From: Reyranella sp.
GTDB lineage: Bacteria; Pseudomonadota; Alphaproteobacteria; Reyranellales; Reyranellaceae
Direction: 5' to 3'
Assembly: GCA_022844015.1 (NCBI GenBank)
Contig: JALHMO010000002.1
Location: 1-64,000 of the forward strand
Length of the DNA: 64,000 nucleotides
Shown: positions 1-9,356 of the stretch, piece by piece
Layout of the letters: each line of letters opens with the position of its first letter
Numbering within the stretch: the stretch's first letter is position 1
Translations under genes and position numbers: made by a program
The notes under the pieces: generated by a model
Told to the model about the DNA's origin: nothing
The model's input: the letters and a program-made list of their open reading frames with translations, nothing else
The model's database searches: none

Positions 1-1826
1 AGCTGGATCGCCACCAGCTCGACCGGCTCCTCGGGGCCGGCGCGGTGGCCGTAGGTGCGCTCGTGCTCCTCGCCGAACGCCTCCTCGAGATGCCTGAGCA
101 TGGCGGCGTCGATTGGCCCATCGGGCACCGTCACCGTGAGCTCGTAGCTCTGGCCCTTGTAGTGCAGCGCGGCGGAGCGGCGGAGCCGCGCCGTCGCGCC
201 GGCGAAGCCTTCGGCGGCAAGCTGCCCGCTCGCCTGGCGCGCCATCTCCTGCCACGCCGCATCGATCTCCGCTGCATCCGACTGGCGCAGCAGGCGGCGG
301 AAGGTCCTGGCGTAGTGGTGCTCGACGTCGGCGTAGAGCAGGCCGAACGACGAGAACAACCCGGCCGCCGGCGGCACCACGACGCGGTCGATGCCGAGCT
401 CGGCCGCCATGCCGGCGGCGAACAAGGGTCCGTTGCCGCCGAAGGCGAACAGCGAGAACGCGCGCGGATCGCGGCCGCGCTCGGTCGACACCGCCTTGAT
501 GGCGCGGATCATGTTGGAGGCGACGATCAGGTGCGCGCCGTAGGCCGCGCGCTCGACCGGCATGCCGAGCGGCGCGGCGATCTTCTCGGCGAAGGCCGCC
601 CGCGCCTTCTCCGCATCGAGCTTCAGCGCGCCGCCCACCAGGTGCGTGGGGTTGATGTAGCCCAGCAGCACGTTGGCGTCGGTGATGGTGGGCACCGTGC
701 CGCCGAGGCCATAGCACACCGGACCGGGCGCGGCGCCGGCACTCTCCGGCCCGGCCTGCAGCGCGCCGCCGGCATCGATCCAGACATGCGAGCCGCCGCC
801 TGCCCCCACCTCGGCGAGATCGATCGCCGGCACCTTCAGCGTGTAGCCCGCGCCGGTCAGCAGCCGCGAGCCGATCATGATGCCGGCGCCGACAGCATAT
901 TCCTGGGCGCGCGCCACCTCGCCGTCCTCGACCATCGAGGCCTTGGCCGTCGTGCCGCCCATGTCGAAGGTGATGATCTTGCCGAGCGCCTTGGCGCGCG
1001 CCAGCGCCTGGGCGCCGACCACGCCGCCGGCGGGGCCCGATTCGATGATGTTCATCGGCCGCTCGGCCGCCGCCGTGTCGGTGGTCAGCCCGCCATTCGA
1101 CTGCATCAGCAGCAGGCGGGCCGGGATACCGGCGGCGTCGAGCCCCTTGCGCAGCGCCCGCAGGTAGGTGGCGACGATCGGCATCACGTAGGCGTTGATC
1201 ACCGTCGTCGAGGTGCGCTCGTACTCCTTGATCTCGGGCAGCACCTCGAACGACAGGCTTGTCGGCAGATGCGGCGCCTTGCGCTCGAGGATGCGCTTCA
1301 GCATCGCCTCGTGCGCCGGGTTGGCAAACGAGTTGAGCAGGCAGACGGCGATCGCCTCGACGCCCTCGCCCAGCAGCGCGTCGACGGCGCGCTCGGCATC
1401 GGCCGGATCGAGCGCGCGGTCGACCTGCCCGAGGTGATCGATGCGCTCGTCGACCACCTTGCGCAGGTAGCGTTCGACCAGCGGCGGCGGCTTGGTCCAG
1501 CCGAGATCGTAGAGCTTCGGCATGCGCAAGGTGCGGATCTCCAGCACGTCGCGGAAGCCCTTGGTGGTGATCAGCCCGACCCGCGCGCCCTTGTGCTCGA
1601 GGATGGCGTTGGAGGCGACGGTGGTGCCGTGGCGGATCTCCTCGATCGCCGTGCCGCCGAGGCCCGCCTCGGCGAACATCTCGGCCAGCCCGTCGACGAT
1701 CGCCTGGGCGTAGTTGCCGACGCTCGACGAGATCTTCTTGGTGTGCACGGCGCCGTCGGAGCCGAGCAGCACGATATCCGTGAAGGTGCCGCCGATGTCG
1801 ACACCGGCGCGATACGTGACGGGCAT
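1..1826 (-). CDS. hyuA: Hydantoinase/oxoprolinase HyuA subunit (partial, 3' end outside window)
   Basis: ATP-dependent hydantoinase or 5-oxoprolinase A subunit, which phosphorylates or activates a cyclic amide so the B subunit can open it. The reverse-strand reading starts MPVTYRAGVDIGGTFTDIV, the N-terminal ASKHA phosphate-binding motif. It continues with GTTVASNAILE, GPAGGV and FDMGGTTAKAS, all typical of the family. About 608 residues are present; family members are near 680-700, so roughly 80 residues lie beyond the left edge. The start lies 5 bp past the stop of the hyuB-like gene, so the two are one operon with B first. The substrate cannot be told from sequence: N-methylhydantoin, 5-oxoproline and acetophenone-carboxylase-type enzymes share this fold. 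Confidence 0.9.
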   Translation of the reverse strand, partial: MPVTYRAGVDIGGTFTDIVLLGSDGAVHTKKISSSVGNYAQAIVDGLAEMFAEAGLGGTAIEEIRHGTTVASNAILEHKGARVGLITTKGFRDVLEIRTLRMPKLYDLGWTKPPPLVERYLRKVVDERIDHLGQVDRALDPADAERAVDALLGEGVEAIAVCLLNSFANPAHEAMLKRILERKAPHLPTSLSFEVLPEIKEYERTSTTVINAYVMPIVATYLRALRKGLDAAGIPARLLLMQSNGGLTTDTAAAERPMNIIESGPAGGVVGAQALARAKALGKIITFDMGGTTAKASMVEDGEVARAQEYAVGAGIMIGSRLLTGAGYTLKVPAIDLAEVGAGGGSHVWIDAGGALQAGPESAGAAPGPVCYGLGGTVPTITDANVLLGYINPTHLVGGALKLDAEKARAAFAEKIAAPLGMPVERAAYGAHLIVASNMIRAIKAVSTERGRDPRAFSLFAFGGNGPLFAAGMAAELGIDRVVVPPAAGLFSSFGLLYADVEHHYARTFRRLLRQSDAAEIDAAWQEMARQASGQLAAEGFAGATARLRRSAALHYKGQSYELTVTVPDGPIDAAMLRHLEEAFGEEHERTYGHRAGPEEPVELVAIQ

Positions 1827-1831
1827 GCCGG

Positions 1832-3652
1832 CTACTCCGCGGCGCGCCGCAGAGCGGTCTCGGGATCGTCGCGCTGGACCTTGGGTATCTCGCGCCAGCC
1901 GCGGACGCGCCTCATCTCCTCGCGCCGGCGGGCCGTCGCGTTGGCGTCGATCGTCCATGTGGCGAGATCGATCACCACGCCGTAATCGGCCAGCGCCTTG
2001 CCCGGCGACAGCAGCTCGTTGCGCACGTCGCGCAGCACGGCCGCCGGATCGCGCTCCAGCGGGTCGCCCCAGCCGCCCGCGCCGGCCAGGATGTGACGGA
2101 ACACATCGCCCTTCTTGATGGTCATGGTGAGCTTGGACGGCAGCATGCGGTTCTCGCCGTCGGGATCGAGGCGGTTCTCCGACGGCGCGCCAGGGCTGCC
2201 GCCGTAGAGTCCGAACGGCCGGTGATCGCGCCGGTCGGAGCGGACCTGCAGCATGCCCTCGCCCTCGAGGAAGCGGTAATCGCGCAGGAACGGCACGCCG
2301 CCCCGGTACTTGCCGGCGCCGGCACGGTCGGCGACGAACTCGTAGGCGGTGAGCTGGATCGGCTGCTCGGCCTCGGTGACCTCGATCGAGTGCGAGGCCA
2401 TGTTGGCGAACATGTGCGAGTTGCCGTCGAGCCCGTCGGCCCACGGCCGCGCGCCCCAGGCGCCGCAGGTGAAGTCGACATAGACGAACGGCTTGCGCGC
2501 CTCGTCGTAGCCGCCGATCGAGATGCCGGTGTTGCCGCCGTCGCCCGCCGCCTTGACCTTGTCGGGCAGCATCATGGCGAGCGCGCCGAACATGCAATCG
2601 ACCATGCGAAAGCCGGTCAGGCCGCGCGCCGCGCAGGCCGCCGGGAGCACGCCGTTGCCGACCGTGCCGGGCGGGCAGATCACCTCGATGGCGCGGAACA
2701 CGCCCTCGTTGTTGGGGATACCGGGCGGCAGCACCGAGCGCACGCCGCAATAGGAGGCCGCCTTGGTGAAGGAGAGCGTGTTGTTGATGGCGCCCTTGAC
2801 CTGCGGGTTGGTGCCCGTCCAGTCGATCACCATGTGGCCGCCCGTCTTGCGGATGGTGACGAACAGCCGGATCGGCTTGCCGTAGTCGACGCCGTCGTCG
2901 TCGATCCAGTCCTCGAAGCTCCATTCGCCGTCGGGCAGCCGGGCGATCGCCGCGCGGGTCAGCCGCTCGGCGTAGTCGATGACCTCTTTCAGATAGAACC
3001 TGGTCTGCTCCGGCCCGTAGCGGCCGACCAGCTCGGCGAACTGCTTCTCGCCGATGTGGCAGGCCGCGAGCTGGGCGCGCAGGTCGCCCATCAGCTGGAC
3101 CGGCAGGCGGACGTTCTTCTCGAGGAACGTCACGATGGTCTTGTTGAGCTTGCCCGCCTCGTAGAGCTTCATCGGCGCGATGCGCAGGCCCTCGGCGTAG
3201 ATCTCGGTCGAGTCGGAGGCGTTGGAGCCAGCGACGCGGCCGCCGACATCGATGTGATGGCAGACCGTGCAGGCGAAGGCGAGCCGCTCGCCCTCGTGAT
3301 AGAGCGGCTTCATCACGAAGATGTCGGGCAGGTGCATGCCGCCGTCGAACGGGTCGTTCATGATGAAGACGTCGCCCGGCGCCATGTCGTCCTTGAAGTG
3401 GCGCATGATGGCGTCCATGGCCGTCGGCACCGAGCCGAGATGGCCCGGCAGGGTCAGCCCCTGCGCCGCGAGCTTGCCGTCGGCATCGGCGAAGCCCGTC
3501 GAGTAATCCATGTTGTCCTTGAGCACGCCCGAGTAGGTGGTGCGGAACACCGTCAGCGCCATCTCGTCGGCAATCGAGAAGATGGCGTTCTTGAAAAGCT
3601 CGAGCGCGATGGGATCGTGGATGGGCGGATCTTGGATGGGGGCCACCGGCAT
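1832..3652 (-). CDS. hyuB: Hydantoinase/oxoprolinase HyuB subunit
   Basis: B subunit partner of the adjacent HyuA, about 606 residues, cytoplasmic. The N-terminal part (LFKNAIFSIADEMA, then NDPFDGGMHLPD) and the C-terminal glycine-rich end (LAGAGGWGDPLERDP) are family hallmarks. A longer open frame exists upstream, but I chose the ATG giving MPVAPIQDPP because it has an AGAGGAA-like ribosome site just upstream and the extension covers a dispersed repeat. First gene of a leftward operon with hyuA. A metabolite:H+ symporter gene diverges about 300 bp away and may import the substrate (inference). Confidence 0.9.
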   Translation of the reverse strand: MPVAPIQDPPIHDPIALELFKNAIFSIADEMALTVFRTTYSGVLKDNMDYSTGFADADGKLAAQGLTLPGHLGSVPTAMDAIMRHFKDDMAPGDVFIMNDPFDGGMHLPDIFVMKPLYHEGERLAFACTVCHHIDVGGRVAGSNASDSTEIYAEGLRIAPMKLYEAGKLNKTIVTFLEKNVRLPVQLMGDLRAQLAACHIGEKQFAELVGRYGPEQTRFYLKEVIDYAERLTRAAIARLPDGEWSFEDWIDDDGVDYGKPIRLFVTIRKTGGHMVIDWTGTNPQVKGAINNTLSFTKAASYCGVRSVLPPGIPNNEGVFRAIEVICPPGTVGNGVLPAACAARGLTGFRMVDCMFGALAMMLPDKVKAAGDGGNTGISIGGYDEARKPFVYVDFTCGAWGARPWADGLDGNSHMFANMASHSIEVTEAEQPIQLTAYEFVADRAGAGKYRGGVPFLRDYRFLEGEGMLQVRSDRRDHRPFGLYGGSPGAPSENRLDPDGENRMLPSKLTMTIKKGDVFRHILAGAGGWGDPLERDPAAVLRDVRNELLSPGKALADYGVVIDLATWTIDANATARRREEMRRVRGWREIPKVQRDDPETALRRAAE

Positions 3653-3740
3653 TTCCTCTTCAATCTGGCATTTCACTGCAAGTCGCGCGCCACTGGCAAG
3701 GCTGGCGGCAGCCGCGTGGCGAACGGGCTGCTGCTCATCC

Positions 3741-3877
3741 TCCTCCCCAGCTTCGCTGGGGAGGTGCCCCGTCATACGGGGCGGAGGGGTCATGAGCCTC
3801 AGTCCCGCTGCTCATGACCCCTCCGTCCGCGAAGACGCGGACACCTCCCCAGCTTCGCGAAGCGAAGCTGGGGAGGA
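3741..3877. repeat. Dispersed inverted repeat, family A, copy 1
   Basis: Two arms face each other. Each begins CCTCCCCAGCTTCGC, carries a GGGGAGGTG segment, and ends GGAGGGGTCATGAG. Smaller hairpins are nested in each arm. A second, right-truncated copy lies at 23947-24048. It fills most of the divergent gap between hyuB and the MHS transporter. There is no coding capacity I believe; translations across it look protein-like only by chance. Confidence 0.85.
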
Positions 3878-3950
3878 AAATTGAGTTCGCAGTCGCGTAT
3901 CGGCCGCCAGCCGTGGAATACTGCTGCAACGCCATGACCCCGATCGATCG

Positions 3951-5255
3951 ATGAAGCGCGCGGTGCTCGCCAGCCTGATCGGGGCCACCCTCGAATGGTA
4001 CGACTTCATCCTCTACGGCGTCGTCGCGGGCATCGTCCTCAACCGGCTGTTCTTCCCGGCGGAGGACGCGTTCGTCTCCACCCTGCTGGCCTACGCGACC
4101 TTTGCCGTCGGCTTCGTCGCGCGCCCGGTCGGCGGGATCGTCTGCGGGCATTTCGGCGACCGGATCGGCCGCAAGAGCATGCTGGTGCTCACCATGATGG
4201 TCATGGGCGCCGCCACCGTGGCGATGGGCCTGCTGCCGACCTACGAGCAGGTCGGCATGGCCGCGCCGCTGCTGCTGCTCGCGCTGCGCGTGCTGCAGGG
4301 GCTCGCGCTGGGCGGCGAATGGGGCGGCGGCGTGCTGATGGCCTACGAATACGCGCCGCCGGGCCGGCGCGGCCTCTATGCCAGCATTCCCCAGGTCGGT
4401 CTCGCCATCGGCCTGTGCCTGGCCTCGGGCGTGGTCGGGCTGATGTCGAGCCTGCTGACGGAAGCCCAGTTCCTCGCCTGGGGCTGGCGCGTCGGCTTCA
4501 TCGCCAGCATCGCCCTCGTGGCGGTCGGTCTCTACGTGCGGCTTGCCGTCGCCGAGACGCCGGCGTTCACGCAGGCCCGCACGAGCGGCCCGACGATCGC
4601 GGTCCCCCTCCTCGAGCTCCTCAAGCGACATCCCGGGAGCGTCCTGCTCGGCATGGGCGCGCGCTATGTCGAGGGCGTGTTCTTCAACGTCTTCGCGGTC
4701 TTTTCCATCGCCTACCTCGCGAACGTGATCGGCTTCTCGCGCACCCAGGCGCTGTGGGCCGTGTCGAGCGCGGCGCTCACCATGGTGTTCACCATCCCGC
4801 TGTTCGGCGCCCTGTCGGACCGTCTCGGCCGGCCGGCGACCTATGCCGCCGGCTCGATCCTTCTCGCGCTCTGCGTCTTCCCGGCCTTCATGGCCTTCCA
4901 TACCGGCAACGCCGCCGTGGTCTATGCCGCCATGATCGTGGCGTTCGGCATCCTCTATGCCGTGTGCTACGGCCCCGAGGCGGCGCTGTTCTCCGACCTG
5001 TTCCCGACCGGGGTGCGCTACACCGGCGTGTCCTTCGTCTACCAGGTCTCCGGCGTGTTCGCGTCCGGCATCACGCCGCTGGTCGCCACCTGGCTGTTCG
5101 AGGCCGGTGTCCGCACGCCGTGGCTCATCTGCGCCTACGTCGCCTTCGCCGGCCTGGTCAGCACGGCATCGGCGCTGCTGATCGGCCGGCGCCGGCTGCT
5201 CGCCGGATCGGCGGCCGATCACGCCCCGGCGACCTCGACGGCGGTGTCGTTGTAA
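3951..5255 (+). CDS. MFS metabolite:H+ symporter (MHS family)
   Basis: Inner-membrane secondary transporter of 434 residues with about 12 hydrophobic segments. The N-terminus has the MHS signature GATLEWYDFILYG, followed by the loop motif GHFGDRIGRKSML between TM2 and TM3 and by ALGGEWGGGVLMAYEYAP. Relatives (ProP, KgtP, ShiA, citrate carriers) import organic acids or osmolytes with protons. The ATG overlaps the stop of a six-codon mini-ORF that starts 18 bp upstream, and there is no strong ribosome site, so translational coupling from that leader is possible. Divergent from hyuBA. Its last 37 bp overlap the end of the convergent molybdopterin oxidoreductase. Substrate unknown. Confidence 0.88.
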   Translation: MKRAVLASLIGATLEWYDFILYGVVAGIVLNRLFFPAEDAFVSTLLAYATFAVGFVARPVGGIVCGHFGDRIGRKSMLVLTMMVMGAATVAMGLLPTYEQVGMAAPLLLLALRVLQGLALGGEWGGGVLMAYEYAPPGRRGLYASIPQVGLAIGLCLASGVVGLMSSLLTEAQFLAWGWRVGFIASIALVAVGLYVRLAVAETPAFTQARTSGPTIAVPLLELLKRHPGSVLLGMGARYVEGVFFNVFAVFSIAYLANVIGFSRTQALWAVSSAALTMVFTIPLFGALSDRLGRPATYAAGSILLALCVFPAFMAFHTGNAAVVYAAMIVAFGILYAVCYGPEAALFSDLFPTGVRYTGVSFVYQVSGVFASGITPLVATWLFEAGVRTPWLICAYVAFAGLVSTASALLIGRRRLLAGSAADHAPATSTAVSL

Positions 5256-7288
5256 CAGGCGCCTTCGGCCAGATCGGCCCGCTGGTCGGACGAGACCAGG
5301 GCCGAGATCGTCTGGCCGGTCCGGCTGGTCGACAGCCAGGCGCCCTTCTCGCTGGCGACGACGCCCGGCGGCACGTCGTCGGTCACCTCGAGCGGGAGGA
5401 TCACCTCGCCGAGATCGTTCCACACCCGCACCTCGGCGCCCGAGGCGAGATTGCGCGCCGCCGCATCCGCGGGGTTCATGTGCAGACGGGGCGTCGCGCG
5501 CGACGGCGCGAGATCGCCCAGGGTCGAGGAGATGCGCCTGTCCGACGCCGGCGAGATCAGCATCAGCGGATGCGACGACTGGCGCGGACGCCACTCGGGC
5601 AGCAGGGCCGCCGCGCCCCAGCGCCCGGCCAGCGTCTCCGACCGAAGCTCGATCCTGCCCGACGGCGTCGCCGGGAAGACGTTGTCGAACAGCACCATCG
5701 GCTTGCCGTCCGCCGCGGTCATCTGCAGCGCCTTGCCGGTCGGGATCTCGCTCGGCCGCAGGCCCTTCAGCCGCGGATCGGCGGCATCGACGGCATCGTC
5801 CATCAGCTCGGCGTCGGTCGCCTTGAAGCACGGCTCGTCGAAGGCGAAGCGCGCCGCCAGCCGGCGGAAGATCTCGGTGTTGGGCAGCGCCTCGCCGAGC
5901 GGTGCGATCACCGGCTCGGCACGCTGCAGCCAGTGATGGCCGTACGCGGCATAGAGGTCGGCGTGCTCGAAGTTGGTCGCCGCCGGCAGCACGATGTCGC
6001 AATGGGTCATGCTCTCGGTCATCGTGAGCTCGATGCCGACCGCGAAGACGTCGGGGCGCGCGAGGCCGCGGCGCATGCGGTTCTGGTCCGGATGCACCAC
6101 GATCGGGTTGTGGTTGTAGATGAACAGGGCGCGCAGCGGCGGATCGATGTCGTCCTCGGCAAGATGACGGCCGACATCGTTGATCACCAGGGTGCGGGTG
6201 CCCGGCGGCGCCAGGTCGGGCCGCTGTAGCTTCGCCGGAGTCTTGGGGAAGGCATTGCCGGCGCCCAGCACGATGCCGCTGCCCTTGCCCAGCCGGCCGA
6301 GCAGCGCCGGCAGGGCGATCGCGGCGCGAATGCCGCTGCCGCCGTTGCGTCCGCGCTCGAGCCCGTTGCCCATCGACAGCACCAGCGGGTCGGACTCGGC
6401 GAGCCAGCGCGCGAAGGTGACGATATCTGCCTCGCTCACGCCGCAGGCGGCGGCGGCCCGCGCCGCCGGCCACTGCCGGGCCCGCGCCATGAAGTCGTCG
6501 AAGCCCAGGACATGCCGGGCGATGAACGCGTCATCGAGGGCGCCCATGCGCTCGAGCTCCGCGGCGACCGACCAGGCGAGCAGCACGTCGGTGCCGGGCA
6601 GCACGGCCAGGTGAAGGTCGGCCTGCTCGGCGATCTTGCAGCGCATCGGGTCGATGACCACCAGCTTGCCGCCGGCGCGCTTGGCGCGGCGGGCGCCGCG
6701 CACGACATGCAGGTTGCTGACCGTGGCGTTGTTGCCCCAGACGACGTTCAGCCTGGCATGCTCGACGAGCTCGGGCGGGCAGCCGACGACGGGGCCGTAG
6801 GTTCCCGCCCAGGCCTGGCTGCGCACGCCGCCGCACAGCGCCACGCGGTTGAGCTGCGTGGCGCCCAGCCGGTGGAAGAAGCGCGACGACATGCTGTCGT
6901 AGGCGAGGAAGCCGTGCGGGCCGGCATAGTTCAGCGGCAGCACCGCCTGCGGTCCCCAGCGCTCGACGACGGCGCTGACGCCCGCGTGGATCGCGTCGAG
7001 CGCCGCCTGCCAGGAGATGCGCTCGAACCGGCCGGAGCCTTTGGAACCGACGCGGCGCAGCGGATGCTGCAGGCGCTGCGGGCCGTGCACGAAGGTGGCC
7101 ATGTCCTGCGCGACCTTGTTGCAGATCACGCCGGCCGTGTAGGGCAGCGCCTCCGACCCGCGCACCTTGACGACCCGCCCGCCCTCGACGCTTACCGTGA
7201 GGCTGCAGGTATCCGGGCAATCGAAGGTGCAGACGCTGGCGCGTTCGGTGACGGGCTGCTCGGTGACGGGCTGTTCCGTGACGGACAT
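5219..7288 (-). CDS. Molybdopterin oxidoreductase with [4Fe-4S] cluster (DMSO-reductase family)
   Basis: About 689 residues. The N-terminal cysteines CTFDCPDTC plus the Cys in AGVICNKV form the CxxxCxxxC-Cys set that binds a [4Fe-4S] cluster. The body has Mo-bis-MGD features (LPLNYAGPHG, VVWGNNATVSN, ILGAGNAFPK-like GAGNAFPKT, YNHNPIVVHPDQN), and the C-terminal molydopterin-binding domain begins near HPLMLISPAS. No Tat or Sec signal is visible, so it is probably cytoplasmic. The start is MSVTEQPVTEQ, placed by GGAGGAACCCCCG before the ATG; the N-terminus repeats the PVTEQ/PVTER unit. No partner electron-transfer subunit is adjacent. Substrate unknown; BisC-like or formate-dehydrogenase-like roles are both possible. 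Confidence 0.88.
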   Translation of the reverse strand: MSVTEQPVTEQPVTERASVCTFDCPDTCSLTVSVEGGRVVKVRGSEALPYTAGVICNKVAQDMATFVHGPQRLQHPLRRVGSKGSGRFERISWQAALDAIHAGVSAVVERWGPQAVLPLNYAGPHGFLAYDSMSSRFFHRLGATQLNRVALCGGVRSQAWAGTYGPVVGCPPELVEHARLNVVWGNNATVSNLHVVRGARRAKRAGGKLVVIDPMRCKIAEQADLHLAVLPGTDVLLAWSVAAELERMGALDDAFIARHVLGFDDFMARARQWPAARAAAACGVSEADIVTFARWLAESDPLVLSMGNGLERGRNGGSGIRAAIALPALLGRLGKGSGIVLGAGNAFPKTPAKLQRPDLAPPGTRTLVINDVGRHLAEDDIDPPLRALFIYNHNPIVVHPDQNRMRRGLARPDVFAVGIELTMTESMTHCDIVLPAATNFEHADLYAAYGHHWLQRAEPVIAPLGEALPNTEIFRRLAARFAFDEPCFKATDAELMDDAVDAADPRLKGLRPSEIPTGKALQMTAADGKPMVLFDNVFPATPSGRIELRSETLAGRWGAAALLPEWRPRQSSHPLMLISPASDRRISSTLGDLAPSRATPRLHMNPADAAARNLASGAEVRVWNDLGEVILPLEVTDDVPPGVVASEKGAWLSTSRTGQTISALVSSDQRADLAEGACYNDTAVEVAGA

Positions 7289-7447
7289 CGGGGGTTCCTC
7301 CTGGCGCTTGGCTGGGCGTCGCCATTTTCCTCTTGGCAGTCTAGACCGGCGCAAGCGTAGGGGCACCGCTCTCATAGGCGTCGACTACGGAGTGGTCACA
7401 TCCAAGCGCGTATTCCCCTCACAGATCGGGAGAGGTCCTTCATCGGG

Positions 7448-7663
7448 TCCTCTCCGCCCGCGCAAGCGGGGGGAGAGGAAGGGGCCCCGCGCATGGCGCG
7501 GGGGAGGAGAGGTGGGTGGGTGCCCCAGCACCGAACCGAGCGGGCGCGCGACCTTCGCCGCGACAGCACGCCTTCCGAAATGGACCGAGATGGATCAGCT
7601 CCTGGGCGGCGCCCCATGACCCACCTCTCCTGGCCTCTCCCCCCGCTCCGCGGGCGGAGAGGA
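7448..7663. repeat. Long inverted repeat, family D
   Basis: CCTCTCCGCCCGC...GCGGGGGGAGAGG at the left is mirrored by CCTCTCCCCCCGC...GCGGGCGGAGAGG at the right. Inner arms GGAGAGGTGGGT and ACCCACCTCTCC also pair. A further shorter relative (TTCTCCGCCCGCGTCAGCGG) follows at 7681-7710. The structure could fold into a long stem or be a miniature mobile element; no terminal duplication is evident. Confidence 0.7.
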
Positions 7664-7763
7664 ACATGAGGCTTCGACTCTTCTCCGCCCGCGTCAGCGG
7701 GAAGAACATGAGCTGTGTCCACGGGCAACGCTCCCTCCGAAAATATAGAACGACCCCCGATTC

Positions 7764-7871
7764 TTGCGGTCGGTGCGGTCGGTGCGGTCGATGTTCTTTG
7801 CAATCAAGGGGTTGGCCGTCCGGGCCTCTTGCGGTCGCTTGCGGTCGCATCGCCGTCTTGCGGTCGCAGCC
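7764..7871. repeat. GCGGTCG short repeat cluster
   Basis: Six copies of GCGGTCG occur in two groups of three: a 9-bp tandem unit (GCGGTCGGT) at the left, and a looser CTTGCGGTCG series at the right. Function unknown; low-complexity expansion or a binding-site array are both possible. Confidence 0.6.
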
Positions 7872-8070
7872 GTCAGGGCATCCGGGCATTCGAGAATCGG
7901 CCTGAAAACTTGCGTCATTTGCGTCACAGCGTCATTTGCGTTCGATTTCAATCGCTTGCGTGTGACGCAAACGGTCGACCTCGCGTCACCGGTAAGAGTT
8001 GCGTCGGGCATCGCATGAGCAACGAGTCCTCCCGGCACTCGGCAGGGCAATCGCATATGGCAAGAAAATT

Positions 8071-8190
8071 CCGTCATCCCGACCGGAGCCGCGCAGAGCG
8101 CGGCGCAGCGGAGGGACCTTTCTTGTTGCACCTCCAGCAAGACAAGGTCCCTCGACTGCGCCCTGCGGGCGGCTCCGCTCGGGATGACGG
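8071..8190. repeat. Inverted repeat, family C
   Basis: Arms CCGTCATCCCGACCGGAGC and GGCTCCGCTCGGGATGACGG flank a GGAGGGACC/GGTCCCT inner pair. This CGTCATCCCGA type of palindromic dispersed element is common between genes of alphaproteobacteria. Only one copy is in the window. Confidence 0.75.
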
Positions 8191-8457
8191 CACTTTTCCT
8201 TATGCGAATGCAGAGGTGCTTCTCCGGGAAGCATGGATCAGGAGCGCGCCACTCGAGGCGGAGTAATCTCCGCCGACGTAGCGCGCTCCCGGCAATGGTT
8301 TCGTTGTGGACGCTCATGATCGCCACGCTAGCGAGGCCGCGCCGGAAGTCACCATGCGCCAGCCGCAAGGGACGTCTGCAGCCATGACATCGGGTGCACG
8401 CGGCAGCGCGGGAAGGCACTATCGTGACGAAAGCCAGCCCCAGGGGAGGAGCGTTCC

Positions 8458-9348
8458 GTGAAAGTAGGATTCATCGGCGTCGGCAACATGGGCGGTCCCA
8501 TGTGCCGCAACATCGTCAAGCGCAGCAATCACCAGGTGACCGTGTTCGACCTGAACGCCGGCGCCGTGAAGGCGTGCACGGACCTCGGCGCAACGGCAGC
8601 CGGCTCGATCGCCGAGGCGACCGCCGGCGCGGATATCGTCATGACCTCGCTGCCGATGCCCAAGGATGTCGAGGCGGTCGCCCTCGGCGACAAGGGCATC
8701 CTCGCCAGCATCGCGCCGGGCCAGACCTATATCGACCTCAGCACCAACGCGCCGTCGATGGTGAAGAAGATCGGCGAGGCGATGGCCGCCAAGGGCATTG
8801 CCATGCTCGACGCGCCGGTGAGCGGCGGCACGACCGGCGCCGAGGCGGCGACCATCGCCATCATGGTGGGCGGCGACAGGAAGGTGTTCGACGACGCCCT
8901 GCCGGTGCTGCAGTCGTTCAGCGCCAACGTGATCCACATGGGCGGGCTGGGCACCGGCACGGTGGCCAAGCTGGTCAACAACATGCTGTCGTTCTGCAAC
9001 ATGGCCGCGCTCAGCGAAGGCATGATGATGGGCACCAAATACGGGCTCGACCCGGACAAGCTGCTCCAGGTCATCGCCAGCTCGAGCGGCAACTCGAACG
9101 CGATCAGGAACTTCACCCTGCGGGCGCTCCCGGGCAAATACTCGCCGCCCTCCTTTGCCCTCGATCTCGCCTACAAGGACCTGCACCTCGCCCTCGAGCT
9201 CGGCGACGAGCTCGGCATTCCGCTGCCGCAAGGCTCCTCGACGCACACCCTGCAACGCCTGGCGCGCGGCATGGGCTTCGGCGGCGACGACAGCTCATCC
9301 GTCCTGCGCGTCTACGAAAAGATGCTGAACCACAAGGTCAAGCCGTGA
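8458..9348 (+). CDS. NAD(P)-dependent beta-hydroxyacid dehydrogenase (3-hydroxyisobutyrate dehydrogenase family)
   Basis: Cytoplasmic oxidoreductase of 296 residues. It has the Rossmann motif GFIGVGNMGGPM at the N-terminus, the substrate-binding signature DAPVSGGTTGAE near 120, and KLVNN with the catalytic lysine near 170. Length is normal for 3-hydroxyisobutyrate, tartronate-semialdehyde or related dehydrogenases; the exact substrate cannot be assigned. GTG start after GGGGAGGA with suitable spacing. The gene stands alone, followed at once by a family B inverted repeat that may act as its terminator. Confidence 0.9.
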   Translation: MKVGFIGVGNMGGPMCRNIVKRSNHQVTVFDLNAGAVKACTDLGATAAGSIAEATAGADIVMTSLPMPKDVEAVALGDKGILASIAPGQTYIDLSTNAPSMVKKIGEAMAAKGIAMLDAPVSGGTTGAEAATIAIMVGGDRKVFDDALPVLQSFSANVIHMGGLGTGTVAKLVNNMLSFCNMAALSEGMMMGTKYGLDPDKLLQVIASSSGNSNAIRNFTLRALPGKYSPPSFALDLAYKDLHLALELGDELGIPLPQGSSTHTLQRLARGMGFGGDDSSSVLRVYEKMLNHKVKP

Positions 9349-9356
9349 CCGACCCT

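Larger units (their letters stand above)
7289..8457. other. Gene-free, repeat-rich intergenic region
   Basis: No convincing gene in about 1.2 kb. Several open frames exist on both strands, but they run through inverted repeats, overlap each other heavily and show no recognisable domain. The stretch holds three separate repeat structures listed individually, and base composition is less GC-biased between 7900 and 7970 (TTGCGTCA-rich). Confidence 0.7.

Noticed and set aside
45-1985. Long plus-strand open frame (646 residues) over the left-edge hyuA
   Set aside because: It is antisense to a clearly recognisable HyuA protein; the Arg/His/Gly-rich translation is typical of high-GC shadow frames.
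7396-8419. Several overlapping open frames on both strands in the 7.4-8.4 kb region
   Set aside because: They run through inverted repeats, disagree in strand and frame, and have no domain, ribosome site or family pattern.
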